From Legionella longbeachae (GTDB taxonomy: Bacteria; Pseudomonadota; Gammaproteobacteria; Legionellales; Legionellaceae), in contig JACPOX010000076.1 of assembly GCA_016191305.1 (NCBI GenBank), positions 1 through 10,619 on the forward strand: a DNA stretch of 10,619 nt, written 5' to 3'. The translations under genes were made by a program, and so were the position numbers. The notes beneath the pieces are model-generated. The model searched no databases, was not told the DNA's origin, and was given only the letters and a program-made list of their open reading frames with translations. Shown here piece by piece: positions 1 to 7,552 of the stretch. Position 1 is the first letter of the stretch. The number at the start of each line of letters is the position of its first letter.

Positions 1-66
1 AGCAAAAGGCCGCTCCACATAAAGAGAGTTGTCTATGGGAGAATACGTTTTTAGTGTAGCGCTCAT
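1..66 (-). CDS. Aldehyde dehydrogenase-like protein, N-terminal 22 codons only (cut by window edge)
   Basis: An open frame starts at the ATG read from 66 to 64 on the minus strand and runs off the window edge. It encodes MSATLKTYSPIDNSLYVERP then FA. The 'SPID(G/N)S.YVERP' pattern resembles the N-terminus of NAD(P)-dependent aldehyde dehydrogenases; no catalytic Cys or Glu lies within the window. It starts 16 nt after the stop of the glutamine synthetase-like gene on the same strand, with a weak GGGA ribosome site about 10 nt upstream, so the two are probably co-transcribed. In gamma-glutamyl-putrescine catabolism a GS-like ligase and an aldehyde dehydrogenase act in one pathway, which fits this pairing. 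The family call rests on a very short stretch and could be wrong; the presence of a gene start is better supported. Confidence 0.55.
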   Translation of the reverse strand, partial: MSATLKTYSPIDNSLYVERPFA

Positions 67-82
67 AATCTAAACATCCCAG

Positions 83-1456
83 TTAAATAATTTCAAAATA
101 ACGATCCAGTTCCCAATCCGTGATATGACGACGAAATTCTCGTTCTTCCCATTCTCGAGATGCTGCAAAATGTTCAACAAATTGATCACCAAATAAAGAA
201 CGTGCTGCTTTTGATTCTTTAAGACGAGCAGCGGCCTCCCATAACGTCCGTGGCAAAGCAAGCTCTTTCTGATGATCTTGAGTATAAGAATTGCCTTTAA
301 TTTCTGGGCCTGGCTCCAATTCATGCTCAATCCCATATAGACCAGAACCTAAAGCCGCCGCCAAGGCCAAATATGGATTTGAATCTGCTGAACCTAGGCG
401 GTATTCAACGCGTTGAGCTTTTTCATTCCCTGGAATAACACGTAATGCCGTAGTACGATTTTCCACCCCCCAGGTAGCATCAGTGGGAGCCCAGAACCCT
501 GGAATCAATCGGCTAAAACTGTTGACTGTAGGTGAAACCATTGCCAGAAACTCGGGCATAAATTTTTGTTGCCCCGCCACAAAATGTCTTTGGATCTTAC
601 TCATATTGTGTTGCATGGAAGGATCATGGAAAGCACTTCTTCCATCACCTTTATGACGTAAAGAAAGATGAATATGACCACTTTGTCCGGGATAAGATGG
701 GGACCATTTCGCCATAAAAGTTGCCATCTTATTATTACGCTGGGCCAGAATTTTCATAAATGTTTTAAACAATGCAGCTTTGTCCCCAGCTGCCTCGACT
801 TTATCCACTGCAAGAGCAGCTTCGATCACTCCTGGTCCTGTTTCTGCATGCAAACCCTCAATAGGAAAGTCCATTGTTTCGCTCATATCAAGAATTTGAT
901 GATATAAATCTGCATGGACAGTATTGCGAATCATCGAATAACCAAAAAAATCGGGTGTTATTGGCTTTAAATCACGAAACCCTTTAGCTCGTATGCTGTC
1001 AGGCGTTTCATCGAACATGAAAAACTCATATTCCAGAGCTGCATAAGCGTCAAACCCCATTAACTCTGCTTTTCTTATTACTCGACGAAGTAGCGCTCGG
1101 GGACATATCATTTCAGCTGGGCCAGCAAATTCAGCCATAAATAACAATTGATTTTCTTCAAAAACAAGCTCGCGGCAGGTTTCTGGTAAAATTCGCACTA
1201 AAGTATCTGGATAACCTGTATGCCATCCAGTGTATTTGGCATTATCATAAAGTTTGTCTTTGGAATCCCAACCCAAAACCACATCACAAAAAGAAAAACC
1301 ATTCTCCAATGCCGAGAAAAATTTATTACGGCTCATATACTTGCCGAGCATTATCCCATCAATATCAAAGAGACCTACCTTAATGTGATTAAGTTTACGC
1401 TCTTCAATAATTTGCTTTGCCGATTCTATCGTTGTCACATCCCTTGGAGTTAACAT
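83..1456 (-). CDS. Glutamine synthetase-family protein (possible gamma-glutamylpolyamine synthetase)
   Basis: A 457-residue cytoplasmic ATP-dependent ligase of the glutamine synthetase superfamily, which joins ammonia or an amine to the gamma-carboxyl of glutamate. Counted from the ATG at 1456, the N-terminal beta-grasp domain spans about residues 1-110. The catalytic barrel carries the metal-binding EYEFF (142-146), HAETGPGVIEAAL (E205, E212), GQSGHIHLSL (H261, H263), NSFSRL (R316), the ENRTTALRV block (R334, R339) and VEYRLGSADSNPYLA (R353). The C-terminus WELDRYFEII is typical of the family. The NLYxLPP adenylylation site of housekeeping GlnA is absent, and the protein lies closer to PuuA/GlnT-type paralogues, so I prefer gamma-glutamylation of an amine over bulk ammonia assimilation. 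I chose ATG 1456 because AGGA lies 6 nt upstream; the preceding in-frame GTG at 1459 would have only 3 nt. The aldehyde dehydrogenase-like gene follows after 16 nt. The family is certain; the substrate is inferred. Confidence 0.9.
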   Translation of the reverse strand: MLTPRDVTTIESAKQIIEERKLNHIKVGLFDIDGIMLGKYMSRNKFFSALENGFSFCDVVLGWDSKDKLYDNAKYTGWHTGYPDTLVRILPETCRELVFEENQLLFMAEFAGPAEMICPRALLRRVIRKAELMGFDAYAALEYEFFMFDETPDSIRAKGFRDLKPITPDFFGYSMIRNTVHADLYHQILDMSETMDFPIEGLHAETGPGVIEAALAVDKVEAAGDKAALFKTFMKILAQRNNKMATFMAKWSPSYPGQSGHIHLSLRHKGDGRSAFHDPSMQHNMSKIQRHFVAGQQKFMPEFLAMVSPTVNSFSRLIPGFWAPTDATWGVENRTTALRVIPGNEKAQRVEYRLGSADSNPYLALAAALGSGLYGIEHELEPGPEIKGNSYTQDHQKELALPRTLWEAAARLKESKAARSLFGDQFVEHFAASREWEEREFRRHITDWELDRYFEII

Positions 1457-1462
1457 CACATT

Positions 1463-1466
1463 TCCT
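1463..1466 (-). promoter_or_regulatory. Ribosome binding site AGGA of the glutamine synthetase-like gene
   Basis: AGGA on the minus strand lies 6 nt before the ATG at 1456-1454 and 3 nt before the in-frame GTG at 1459-1457. The spacing favours the ATG and removes one residue from the longest possible product. Confidence 0.55.
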
Positions 1467-1720
1467 TTTGCTGATAGTCATGTATGGGGATAATATCCTA
1501 AATTCTATTATTGAATCCAGAACTTACTCAAATTTTAGCTAACTTCCGAAAAAGCCAACTTTCTACATCCTGCGGCTTGTTATTGGGACGTAGGCTGAAT
1601 ATTTTTCCCAGGATTATTGAGAAGTTTCTCTGGTTATTATAGATTGCCAACTAAGTGGGATAGTTCATTACATTAGAACTCTTAGCCCGATTCTAGGATG
1701 ACTGTTGGATAAGTATTCAA
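1467..1720. other. Divergent intergenic spacer
   Basis: This stretch separates the minus-strand glutamine synthetase-like gene from the plus-strand hydrolase, so it should hold at least two outward promoters. I see no convincing open frame, strong inverted repeat or RNA gene. Candidate plus-strand elements such as TTGCCA (1644-1649) with TACATT (1669-1674) are 19 nt apart and unconvincing. For the minus strand, the AT-rich palindrome GGATAATATCC around 1488-1498 could contain a -10 element, but no good -35 partner is visible. The individual promoters are not resolved. Confidence 0.35.
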
Positions 1721-1722
1721 AT

Positions 1723-1726
1723 GGGA
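1723..1726 (+). promoter_or_regulatory. Ribosome binding site GGGA deciding the hydrolase start
   Basis: GGGA lies 6 nt before the ATG at 1733. It overlaps the upstream in-frame ATG at 1721, whose own nearest purine-rich match (GGA) is 11 nt away. The spacing favours initiation at 1733, four codons shorter than the longest frame. Confidence 0.4.
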
Positions 1727-1732
1727 TTAAGT

Positions 1733-2704
1733 ATGAAAAAAATATTAAATGTAACAATACCTTGTCGAGATAACGTTACATCAACAACGCTCTATGTCCA
1801 AATTGTATATAAAAATGAAGGAGACCTTCAAAATAAACCTTATATAATGATGTTACCAGGAGGTCCTGGAGCAAACCACTCTTATTACAAAGACTACGAT
1901 TGCTTACAAGAAGAAGCCAATATTGTTTATTATGATCCACGAGGCTGTGGTTTAAGCGACAAAGGAAGCCCGTCTACCTATACTATGAGCAATTATATCG
2001 AAGATGTTCACTACATAGTAAAAGAAGCACTGCTATTGGAGCAAGTCATACTCTTGGGCAAATCTTATGGTGCTATGTGTGCACTTGGATATGCATTGCG
2101 TTATCCAACATTCGTGAGCAAATTAATTTTGGCCGCCGGCTCTCCTAGCAATGAAAATTTAGAAACAGCTAAATTAAATGTTCTTAGCAAAGGAACAGAA
2201 GCACAACAAAAAATCTGTGAGATTTTATTCGATGGTTCATTTCAGAATAATGAGCACGTTATTGAGTACTTTCAAGTCATGGACACATTTTATTCCTGGA
2301 AAAAAAGACATAATGAACCGGTGAACCGGCCGCAGCCTATTTATCCCTATGCTTTTGAACCACTCAATGAAGGATTTCGTACCAAATTCTGGAATTTTAA
2401 TTTTGTTGAACAACTACATACCATTCAATGCTCGACCCTCATTTTAGTTGGTGATGAAGATTGGATCACCGATCCTAAGCACTCGAAGCTTATGGCTGAA
2501 AAAATTCCAAATAGCATCTTAAAAATTTTCGAAAAATCAGACCATTCAATGGAATCAGACGTTCCAGAACAATTTTTTAACATAATTCGTCAATTTGTGG
2601 CTCAAAATATATCTTTACAGAATAACAAAACCTTATTTTTTAATAAAAAAAAGAATGAACATAGCATAAATCATTTAGAGTGTGAGAAAAATAACCTGAA
2701 TTAG
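1733..2704 (+). CDS. Alpha/beta hydrolase, proline iminopeptidase-like (peptidase family S33)
   Basis: A predicted cytoplasmic serine hydrolase of 323 residues. Family members remove N-terminal proline from peptides, but relatives act on other amides and esters, so the substrate is uncertain. Counted from ATG 1733, the sequence shows the oxyanion-loop motif PGGPG (42-46), the DPRGCGLS strand-turn typical of S33 enzymes (68-75), the nucleophile elbow GKSYG with Ser111, the acid in VGDEDWITDP (Asp243 likely) and the catalytic His in SDHSME (His271). The full triad is therefore present. There is no signal peptide. After the last helix (FFNIIRQFV) comes a tail of about 30 residues rich in Asn and Lys with no recognisable domain. 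The gene stands alone between divergent and palindromic spacers. The alternative start is 1721 (MGLS then MKK), with a poorer ribosome site. The fold is near certain, the exact peptidase activity only likely. Confidence 0.85.
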   Translation: MKKILNVTIPCRDNVTSTTLYVQIVYKNEGDLQNKPYIMMLPGGPGANHSYYKDYDCLQEEANIVYYDPRGCGLSDKGSPSTYTMSNYIEDVHYIVKEALLLEQVILLGKSYGAMCALGYALRYPTFVSKLILAAGSPSNENLETAKLNVLSKGTEAQQKICEILFDGSFQNNEHVIEYFQVMDTFYSWKKRHNEPVNRPQPIYPYAFEPLNEGFRTKFWNFNFVEQLHTIQCSTLILVGDEDWITDPKHSKLMAEKIPNSILKIFEKSDHSMESDVPEQFFNIIRQFVAQNISLQNNKTLFFNKKKNEHSINHLECEKNNLN

Positions 2705-2736
2705 TTCACGGCGCATCAAGTTGGACAGCTTTAAAA

Positions 2737-2813
2737 TGTAGGTTGGGCCCCTGGCCCAACATGAACACCAGTCTAACAATAGGCCTTTTGTTGGGCCAGG
2801 GAGCCAACCTACA
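2737..2813. repeat. 24-bp near-perfect inverted repeat (REP/MITE-like palindrome)
   Basis: The left arm (2737-2760) and the right arm (2790-2813) are reverse complements at 22 of 24 positions, around a 29-nt loop. The outer part begins TGTAGGTTGG. The left arm is itself a hairpin: GTTGGGCC (2742-2749), a 3-nt loop, then GGCCCAAC (2753-2760), a perfect 8-bp stem. It lies between the hydrolase stop and mutS and is more GC-rich than its surroundings. TAGGTTGGGC-type palindromes are dispersed intergenic repeats in several gammaproteobacteria. It may also act as a terminator or mRNA-stabilising structure for the hydrolase, but it lacks a T-run, so that role is inferred. Confidence 0.75.
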
Positions 2814-2925
2814 AAATCCTTAACTTTATGGCAAGTTCCATCTGTAGAGCTGACGTTAAGTTTTCAATTTAAACATTTTCTGGATACCGTGAACACGTCG
2901 CGGTGGGCAGTTTTAAATGCAAAAA

Positions 2926-2954
2926 TTTCAAATTGTACCTAGACTATGTATATT
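2926..2954 (+). promoter_or_regulatory. Weak candidate sigma-70 promoter for mutS
   Basis: TTTCAA (2926-2931) and TATATT (2949-2954) are separated by 17 nt, about 55 nt before the mutS ATG. If real, it excludes the longer in-frame mutS start at 2946, which would fall inside the promoter. The match to consensus is modest in very AT-rich sequence, so chance is a real possibility. Confidence 0.2.
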
Positions 2955-3008
2955 ATCCTTCTTACGACTTTGCTAAAATCGGTTCAATCCAATTTAAGCA
3001 AAGCCTTT

Positions 3009-5555
3009 ATGACCACTCATACACCGATGATGCAACAGTATTTACGCATCAAGTCAGAATATCCTGATATGCTCCTTTTCTACCGTATGGGAGATTTTTA
3101 CGAATTATTTTTTGATGATGCCAAACACGCATCTCAATTATTGGATCTCACTTTAACCCATCGTGGCCAGTCAGATGGAAAACCTATTCCAATGGCAGGA
3201 GTCCCTTATCATGCTGTGGAAAACTATCTAGCAAGACTATTAAAAAAAGGTGAGTCAGTAGCCATATGTGAGCAAATAGGAGATCCCGCAACCAGCAAAG
3301 GACCTGTTGAACGACAAGTTACGCGCATCATCACTCCAGGAACGGTTACTGATGAAGCGCTCTTGGATGCGAAAAAAGAGAATTTATTACTGGCTATTCA
3401 TCAGCAAAAACACAAAATCGGTCTAGCATGGGTTGAATTGAGTAGTGGTCGTTTTCATTTATTGGAATTAACAGAAAAAAATCAGCTAAGTGCCGAACTC
3501 AGCAGACTGCAACCCGCTGAACTTCTGCTTGAAGAATCATCACCCTTAGAGGAATATTGTCTGAATTTTCCAATGAAACTAAGACCAGGTTGGGAGTTTC
3601 GCTTTGATAGCGCAAAAAAACTTTTATGTGAGCAGTTTGCAGTAAATAATCTCTCTGCTTTTGGTGAGCAAGACCATGCTACTGCCTTGATTGCAGCTGG
3701 TGCTCTATTAGCCTACTTAAATACTACCCAAAAACAAGCTCTGCCCCATTTGACAACAATGACCCTTGAACATACTCATGACTATCTGCAATTGGATGCC
3801 TCCACACAAAAGCATTTGGAGTTATTTGAAAACATGAGTGGCGGTCAAGAAAACAGCTTACTGTCTCTGCTGGATAAATCAGCTTGCGCCATGGGCAGTC
3901 GCTTACTTAAACGCTGGCTGGGACGACCGCTCAAACAACACAATCTTATTAAAGCGCGTCAGCATGCAATTACAGAAATCATTCAATTGCAAGAAGATGC
4001 TTCTCTTTATCAGCTACTTCGACAAGTTTGCGATGTAGAACGAATTTCCTCACGCATTGCTTTAAAATCTGCTCGCCCCCGGGATTTAGTTACTTTGGGC
4101 CATACTTTGGCTTTGCTTCCTGAACTACATGCTGCACTCGCAAATAACCAAAGCCCGCTTATTAACCAGTTAAAGAAACAAATCGAACCCGTACCCGAAC
4201 TCCAACAACTCATCGCATCAGCAATCATAGAAAATCCGCCGGTTTTAATTCGTGATGGTGGTGTCATAGCTCCTGGTTTTGATGAAGAGCTGGATGAATT
4301 AAAAATGCTCAGTACTCGGGCTAATGAAAAACTGGTTCACCTAGAACAAGAAGAAAAACTACGAACCGGTCTGTCCAGTCTAAAATTTGGCTTCAATAAT
4401 GTACAAGGATTTTACATTGAACTCTCTAAAACTCAGGCAGAAAAAGCACCAACACATTACCACCGCAAGCAAACTTTAAAAAATGTGGAACGTTATATCA
4501 CACCAGAGCTAAAACAATTTGAAGAAAAAGTATTGTCCGCACAAGTGAAAGCTTTAGCACGCGAAAAATGGTTGTATGAAAATCTATTATTAGAAATTCA
4601 GCATCATATCAATGAATTAACTCAATTAGCTCAAGCTCTAGCTCAACTTGATGTATTAACAACACTTGCTGAACGAGCACAAAGCTTCAATTGGTGTTGT
4701 CCAAAACTTGTAACGGAATCACAAATATCTATTGAAGCAGGTCGACACCCTGTAATTGAACATTTGCTGCAAGAACGTTTTATCGCTAATGACTTACAAC
4801 TCAAACCTGCACAAAATATCTTACTGATTACAGGCCCAAACATGGGTGGTAAATCAACTTATATGCGCCAAACTGCTTTAATTGTACTATTAGCACATAT
4901 TGGTAGTTTTGTACCCGCAACCGCTGTGACTTTAGGTCCTATTGATAGAATTTTTACTCGTATCGGCGCTAGTGATGATTTAGCCTCTGGGCGATCTACT
5001 TTTATGGTAGAAATGACTGAAACGGCACAAATCTTAAGACAAGCAACACATGAAAGTTTGGTTTTAATTGATGAAATTGGTCGTGGTACTAGTACGTATG
5101 ATGGCATGGCTCTAGCCTATGCTAGTTGTTCTTATCTCGCAACCACCATCAAAGCATACACCTTATTTTCTACTCATTATTTTGAGTTAACCAATCTTTC
5201 AGAGCAATGGCCTTGTATTCGAAATGTACATTTACGTGCCTCATTAGATACTGGTCGTATCATTTTTTTATATCATGTAGAACCCGGTCATGCGAATCGA
5301 AGTTATGGTCTGGAAGTAGCAGAACTTGCAGGCATACCGACTGAGGTTTTAAAAATTGCTCATTCTTATTTAAACCAAATGCAACATCAGATACCTACAG
5401 TCAAACAAGTACAACCAGCGATACAAGTCCAGGTTCAATCTCCCATTTTATGTGAACTGGCTAAAATTGATCCGGATAGTCTAAGTGCACGTGAAGCTCT
5501 TGAGTTGATTTATAAGTTCAAAAGTATGGAAACATCCGCCAGTGTATCGGCTTAA
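3009..5555 (+). CDS. mutS: DNA mismatch repair protein MutS
   Basis: An 848-residue mismatch-recognition ATPase that binds mispairs and small loops and recruits MutL. Residues 3-34 (HTPMMQQYL then [11 protein letters not shown]) match the N-terminal mismatch-recognition domain, including the intercalating Phe30-Tyr31-Glu32 (F-x-E motif). The connector, lever and clamp regions follow without interruption. The ATPase domain carries Walker [10 protein letters not shown] (609-617), the signature [17 protein letters not shown], Walker B with Asp688-Glu689 in [16 protein letters not shown], and the STHYFEL switch. The C-terminus ([23 protein letters not shown]) matches the dimer/tetramer-forming tail, so the protein is complete; E. 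coli MutS has 853 residues. I chose ATG 3009 because homology begins there. The frame is open back to ATG 2946, but those 21 codons do not resemble MutS and no ribosome site precedes them; none of the starts has a strong Shine-Dalgarno. It is the first of four co-directional genes. Confidence 0.97.
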   Translation: MTTHTPMMQQYLRIKSEYPDMLLFYRMGDFYELFFDDAKHASQLLDLTLTHRGQSDGKPIPMAGVPYHAVENYLARLLKKGESVAICEQIGDPATSKGPVERQVTRIITPGTVTDEALLDAKKENLLLAIHQQKHKIGLAWVELSSGRFHLLELTEKNQLSAELSRLQPAELLLEESSPLEEYCLNFPMKLRPGWEFRFDSAKKLLCEQFAVNNLSAFGEQDHATALIAAGALLAYLNTTQKQALPHLTTMTLEHTHDYLQLDASTQKHLELFENMSGGQENSLLSLLDKSACAMGSRLLKRWLGRPLKQHNLIKARQHAITEIIQLQEDASLYQLLRQVCDVERISSRIALKSARPRDLVTLGHTLALLPELHAALANNQSPLINQLKKQIEPVPELQQLIASAIIENPPVLIRDGGVIAPGFDEELDELKMLSTRANEKLVHLEQEEKLRTGLSSLKFGFNNVQGFYIELSKTQAEKAPTHYHRKQTLKNVERYITPELKQFEEKVLSAQVKALAREKWLYENLLLEIQHHINELTQLAQALAQLDVLTTLAERAQSFNWCCPKLVTESQISIEAGRHPVIEHLLQERFIANDLQLKPAQNILLITGPNMGGKSTYMRQTALIVLLAHIGSFVPATAVTLGPIDRIFTRIGASDDLASGRSTFMVEMTETAQILRQATHESLVLIDEIGRGTSTYDGMALAYASCSYLATTIKAYTLFSTHYFELTNLSEQWPCIRNVHLRASLDTGRIIFLYHVEPGHANRSYGLEVAELAGIPTEVLKIAHSYLNQMQHQIPTVKQVQPAIQVQVQSPILCELAKIDPDSLSAREALELIYKFKSMETSASVSA

Positions 5556-5610
5556 AAGCACTTCTTTGATAGAGAGAGAATTTTTTAGTGAAACATGCAA
5601 TGAAATTATC

Positions 5611-7299
5611 ATGAAAAAACTAATCTATCTGATACTTCTCATTACATGTTTTGCATTATTTGCCAAAAATAACACTGTAGAATCCATTGCTGTGAATGGG
5701 GTTTCTGGCAAAGTTGAAGCTAACGTCGAAAAACGTCTGCTTGAATTACAAAAATTAAAACCTCTTGCTGAATTCAGTACAGAGGAGCTGCAAGAACAAG
5801 TAATTCAGGCAATTCAACCCTTTGGCTATTTTAAAGCAAATGTCACAATACAAAGATCAAATGCCCAACAACTTACTGTACATATCCATCCTGGCCCACA
5901 AGTCATAATTTCTCGACTAAAAATACAAATTGTTGGTGCAGGAGCACAAAATCTAGCCCTGCTTTATGCCATAAAAAATGTACCTTTAAAAAAAGGGATC
6001 CCTCTCTTTACTGAGCAATACGAGCAAAGCAAACAAAAATTACTTGATACAGCAGAAAATCAAGGGTATTTGCATGCTACTTTTAAAAAAAATGAAATTC
6101 TGATCGATGAAGAAAAATATACAGCAGAAATTGCTCTTATTCTAGACACAGGCCATCGCTATTATTTTGGTCAAATACAATTCAACCCCAGCTACATCAA
6201 CCCCAAATTGTTGCATCGTTTTGTTCCATTTCATCCGGGACAAGTTTATTCCAGTGATATGGTGCTTCAATTAAATAATGACTTATCAAATAGTGGCTAT
6301 TTTAGTTCGGTGACAGTCAAACCACAAATCACAGAAACCCCAACAGTACCCATTGATATCCATACCGAAGCCACATCAAAATATTCCTACACCTTAGGTG
6401 CTGGTTATGGAACTGATACTGGAGTTCGCGGTCGTGCCGCCTTACATGTAATTCCAGTTAATCGACAAGGGCATAAATTTAATCTGATGGCTCAAGGCTC
6501 TTTCGTTCAAAATGCCTTACAAGCTCAATATATTATTCCTGGTAAAAATCCTGTTCATGATCAATACATTCTTTCGAGTAATTTTTCGAATTTGAATTAC
6601 AGTGCAGGTTATAGTAACTCTCTACTTACGTCCTTTGCTCAACAGCATCATATTAAAGATTACCAACGTACTTTATCACTAAATAGTCTATATGAAGGAT
6701 TCCATTACGCATTACAACAAGATACGAAACAGTTTCTACTCTATCCCAAGGCAACTTTTACTTTTAGTAAAACAGAAAATCTGCTCTTTTCACCTTCAGG
6801 ATATAACATTAGCATTAATGGTCTGGCTGCAAATAAAAACCTTTTGTCTACAATAAATTTTGCTCAATCATCCCTGGACATGAAAGTAGCAATGAGAATT
6901 TCACCCTTACGTCTCCGGTTATATGGACATGCACTACAGGGCTTTACTTCAATAAACAACATTAACCAGCAACCTATATCACTTGCATTGCTTTTGGGAG
7001 GAACAGATAATTTAAAAGCATTTAGCTTTAACTCTATAGGTCCAGGAAGAATAATTAGCTATGCCGGTTTTGAAGTTCAAAAAGAAACCAAAAAAAATTG
7101 GTATCTGATAGGGTTCTATGATGCAGGATCTGTTTATAATCCAAGTCCTATTAAGACGCTTTATGATGTAGGAGGTGGGTTGATGTGGGTTTCACCGATT
7201 GGTCCTATTAAAGTTGGATTAGCACAAGCAATTAATAGTCAATGGCAGCGTGATAGCAACAGCCCTAGACTGGTGATTAGTATGGGACCCGACTTATGA
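5611..7299 (+). CDS. tamA: Outer-membrane translocation and assembly module protein TamA (Omp85 family)
   Basis: An outer-membrane beta-barrel of the Omp85 family, which with TamB helps insert certain outer-membrane proteins and supports lipid transport across the envelope. The product is 562 residues (E. coli TamA 577). It begins with a signal peptide (MKKLIYLILLITCFALFA), then about 235 residues of POTRA-type repeats (for example VESIAVNGV and GYFKANVTI). The barrel begins near residue 258 (YSYTLGAGYGTDTG) and ends in the family's terminal strand, ISMGPDL, where E. coli has GLGPEL. The start is ATG 5611, which gives the signal peptide; the frame extends upstream to 5542 inside mutS, without support. 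It lies 55 nt after mutS and overlaps tamB by ATGA. Oddity: the loop-6 position after GGTDN reads LKAF (468-471) where Omp85 proteins usually have [V/I]RG[F/Y], so both the Arg and the Gly are replaced. The rest of the gene looks intact. Confidence 0.9.
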   Translation: MKKLIYLILLITCFALFAKNNTVESIAVNGVSGKVEANVEKRLLELQKLKPLAEFSTEELQEQVIQAIQPFGYFKANVTIQRSNAQQLTVHIHPGPQVIISRLKIQIVGAGAQNLALLYAIKNVPLKKGIPLFTEQYEQSKQKLLDTAENQGYLHATFKKNEILIDEEKYTAEIALILDTGHRYYFGQIQFNPSYINPKLLHRFVPFHPGQVYSSDMVLQLNNDLSNSGYFSSVTVKPQITETPTVPIDIHTEATSKYSYTLGAGYGTDTGVRGRAALHVIPVNRQGHKFNLMAQGSFVQNALQAQYIIPGKNPVHDQYILSSNFSNLNYSAGYSNSLLTSFAQQHHIKDYQRTLSLNSLYEGFHYALQQDTKQFLLYPKATFTFSKTENLLFSPSGYNISINGLAANKNLLSTINFAQSSLDMKVAMRISPLRLRLYGHALQGFTSINNINQQPISLALLLGGTDNLKAFSFNSIGPGRIISYAGFEVQKETKKNWYLIGFYDAGSVYNPSPIKTLYDVGGGLMWVSPIGPIKVGLAQAINSQWQRDSNSPRLVISMGPDL

Positions 7300-7538
7300 T
7301 CCGATTTTTTGTAAAATTACTTTATCTTACTACATTATTCCTTATTTTATTGGCTGGAATCGCTGCGTTTTTATTAGGTACAACTCCCGGTCTTCATACT
7401 GTTATTGATTTAAGTCGATTGTATCTTCCTGGAACAATAAAAATACAAGAAGTTGATGGAAGTTTATTAAAGAATTTTTCTCTTGGCGAACTTGAATATG
7501 AAGATAAAACTATTCATTTAGTCAAAAAGGAAACTTAA
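7296..7538 (+). pseudogene. tamB: TamB N-terminal fragment (frame-broken)
   Basis: The 80-codon start of TamB, the inner-membrane-anchored periplasmic partner of TamA. It shows a signal anchor (about residues 8-28, hydrophobic LLYLTTLFLILLAGIAAFLL), then GTTPGLHTVIDLSRLYLPG and GSLLKNFSLGELEYEDKTIHL, closely following the first 75 or so residues of E. coli TamB (GTTSGLHLVF, YEQPGV). It begins by ATGA overlap with the tamA stop, with GGGA at 7284-7287 inside tamA as a ribosome site. The frame ends at TAA 7536-7538. The matching C-terminal part continues in the -1 frame, which is open from 7508. Around the A5 run (7524-7528) one extra A would fuse both parts into a single frame reading LVKKGNLTASGVLP. 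This fragment alone would be an anchored stub with no periplasmic groove. Confidence 0.8.
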
Positions 7539-7552
7539 CAGCAAGCGGAGTC

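Noticed and set aside
70..336. Minus-strand 88-codon frame overlapping the glutamine synthetase gene
   Set aside because: It lies inside a well-supported gene on the same strand in another frame and has no family resemblance; it is a shadow.
2703..2919. Similar short stretches GACAGCTTTAAAATG (2724-2738) and GGCAGTTTTAAATG (2906-2919) on both sides of the palindrome, as possible direct repeats of an insertion
   Set aside because: The match is short, imperfect and AT-rich, and the second copy lies about 90 nt from the palindrome, so it does not behave like a target-site duplication.
2700..2945. Possible degraded gene or small RNA between the hydrolase and mutS
   Set aside because: Apart from the palindrome I see no open frame, no conserved motif and no clear promoter-terminator pair.
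2946..3008. N-terminal extension of MutS from the in-frame ATG at 2946
   Set aside because: The 21 extra residues do not resemble MutS, no ribosome site precedes the ATG, and MutS homology begins right after the ATG at 3009, giving the usual family length.
4643..5107. Minus-strand open frames within mutS
   Set aside because: They are antisense shadows of a conserved gene and encode nothing recognisable.
5542..5610. Upstream in-frame start of tamA inside mutS
   Set aside because: It would bury the clear signal peptide that begins at ATG 5611, so an exported barrel protein could not be made properly.
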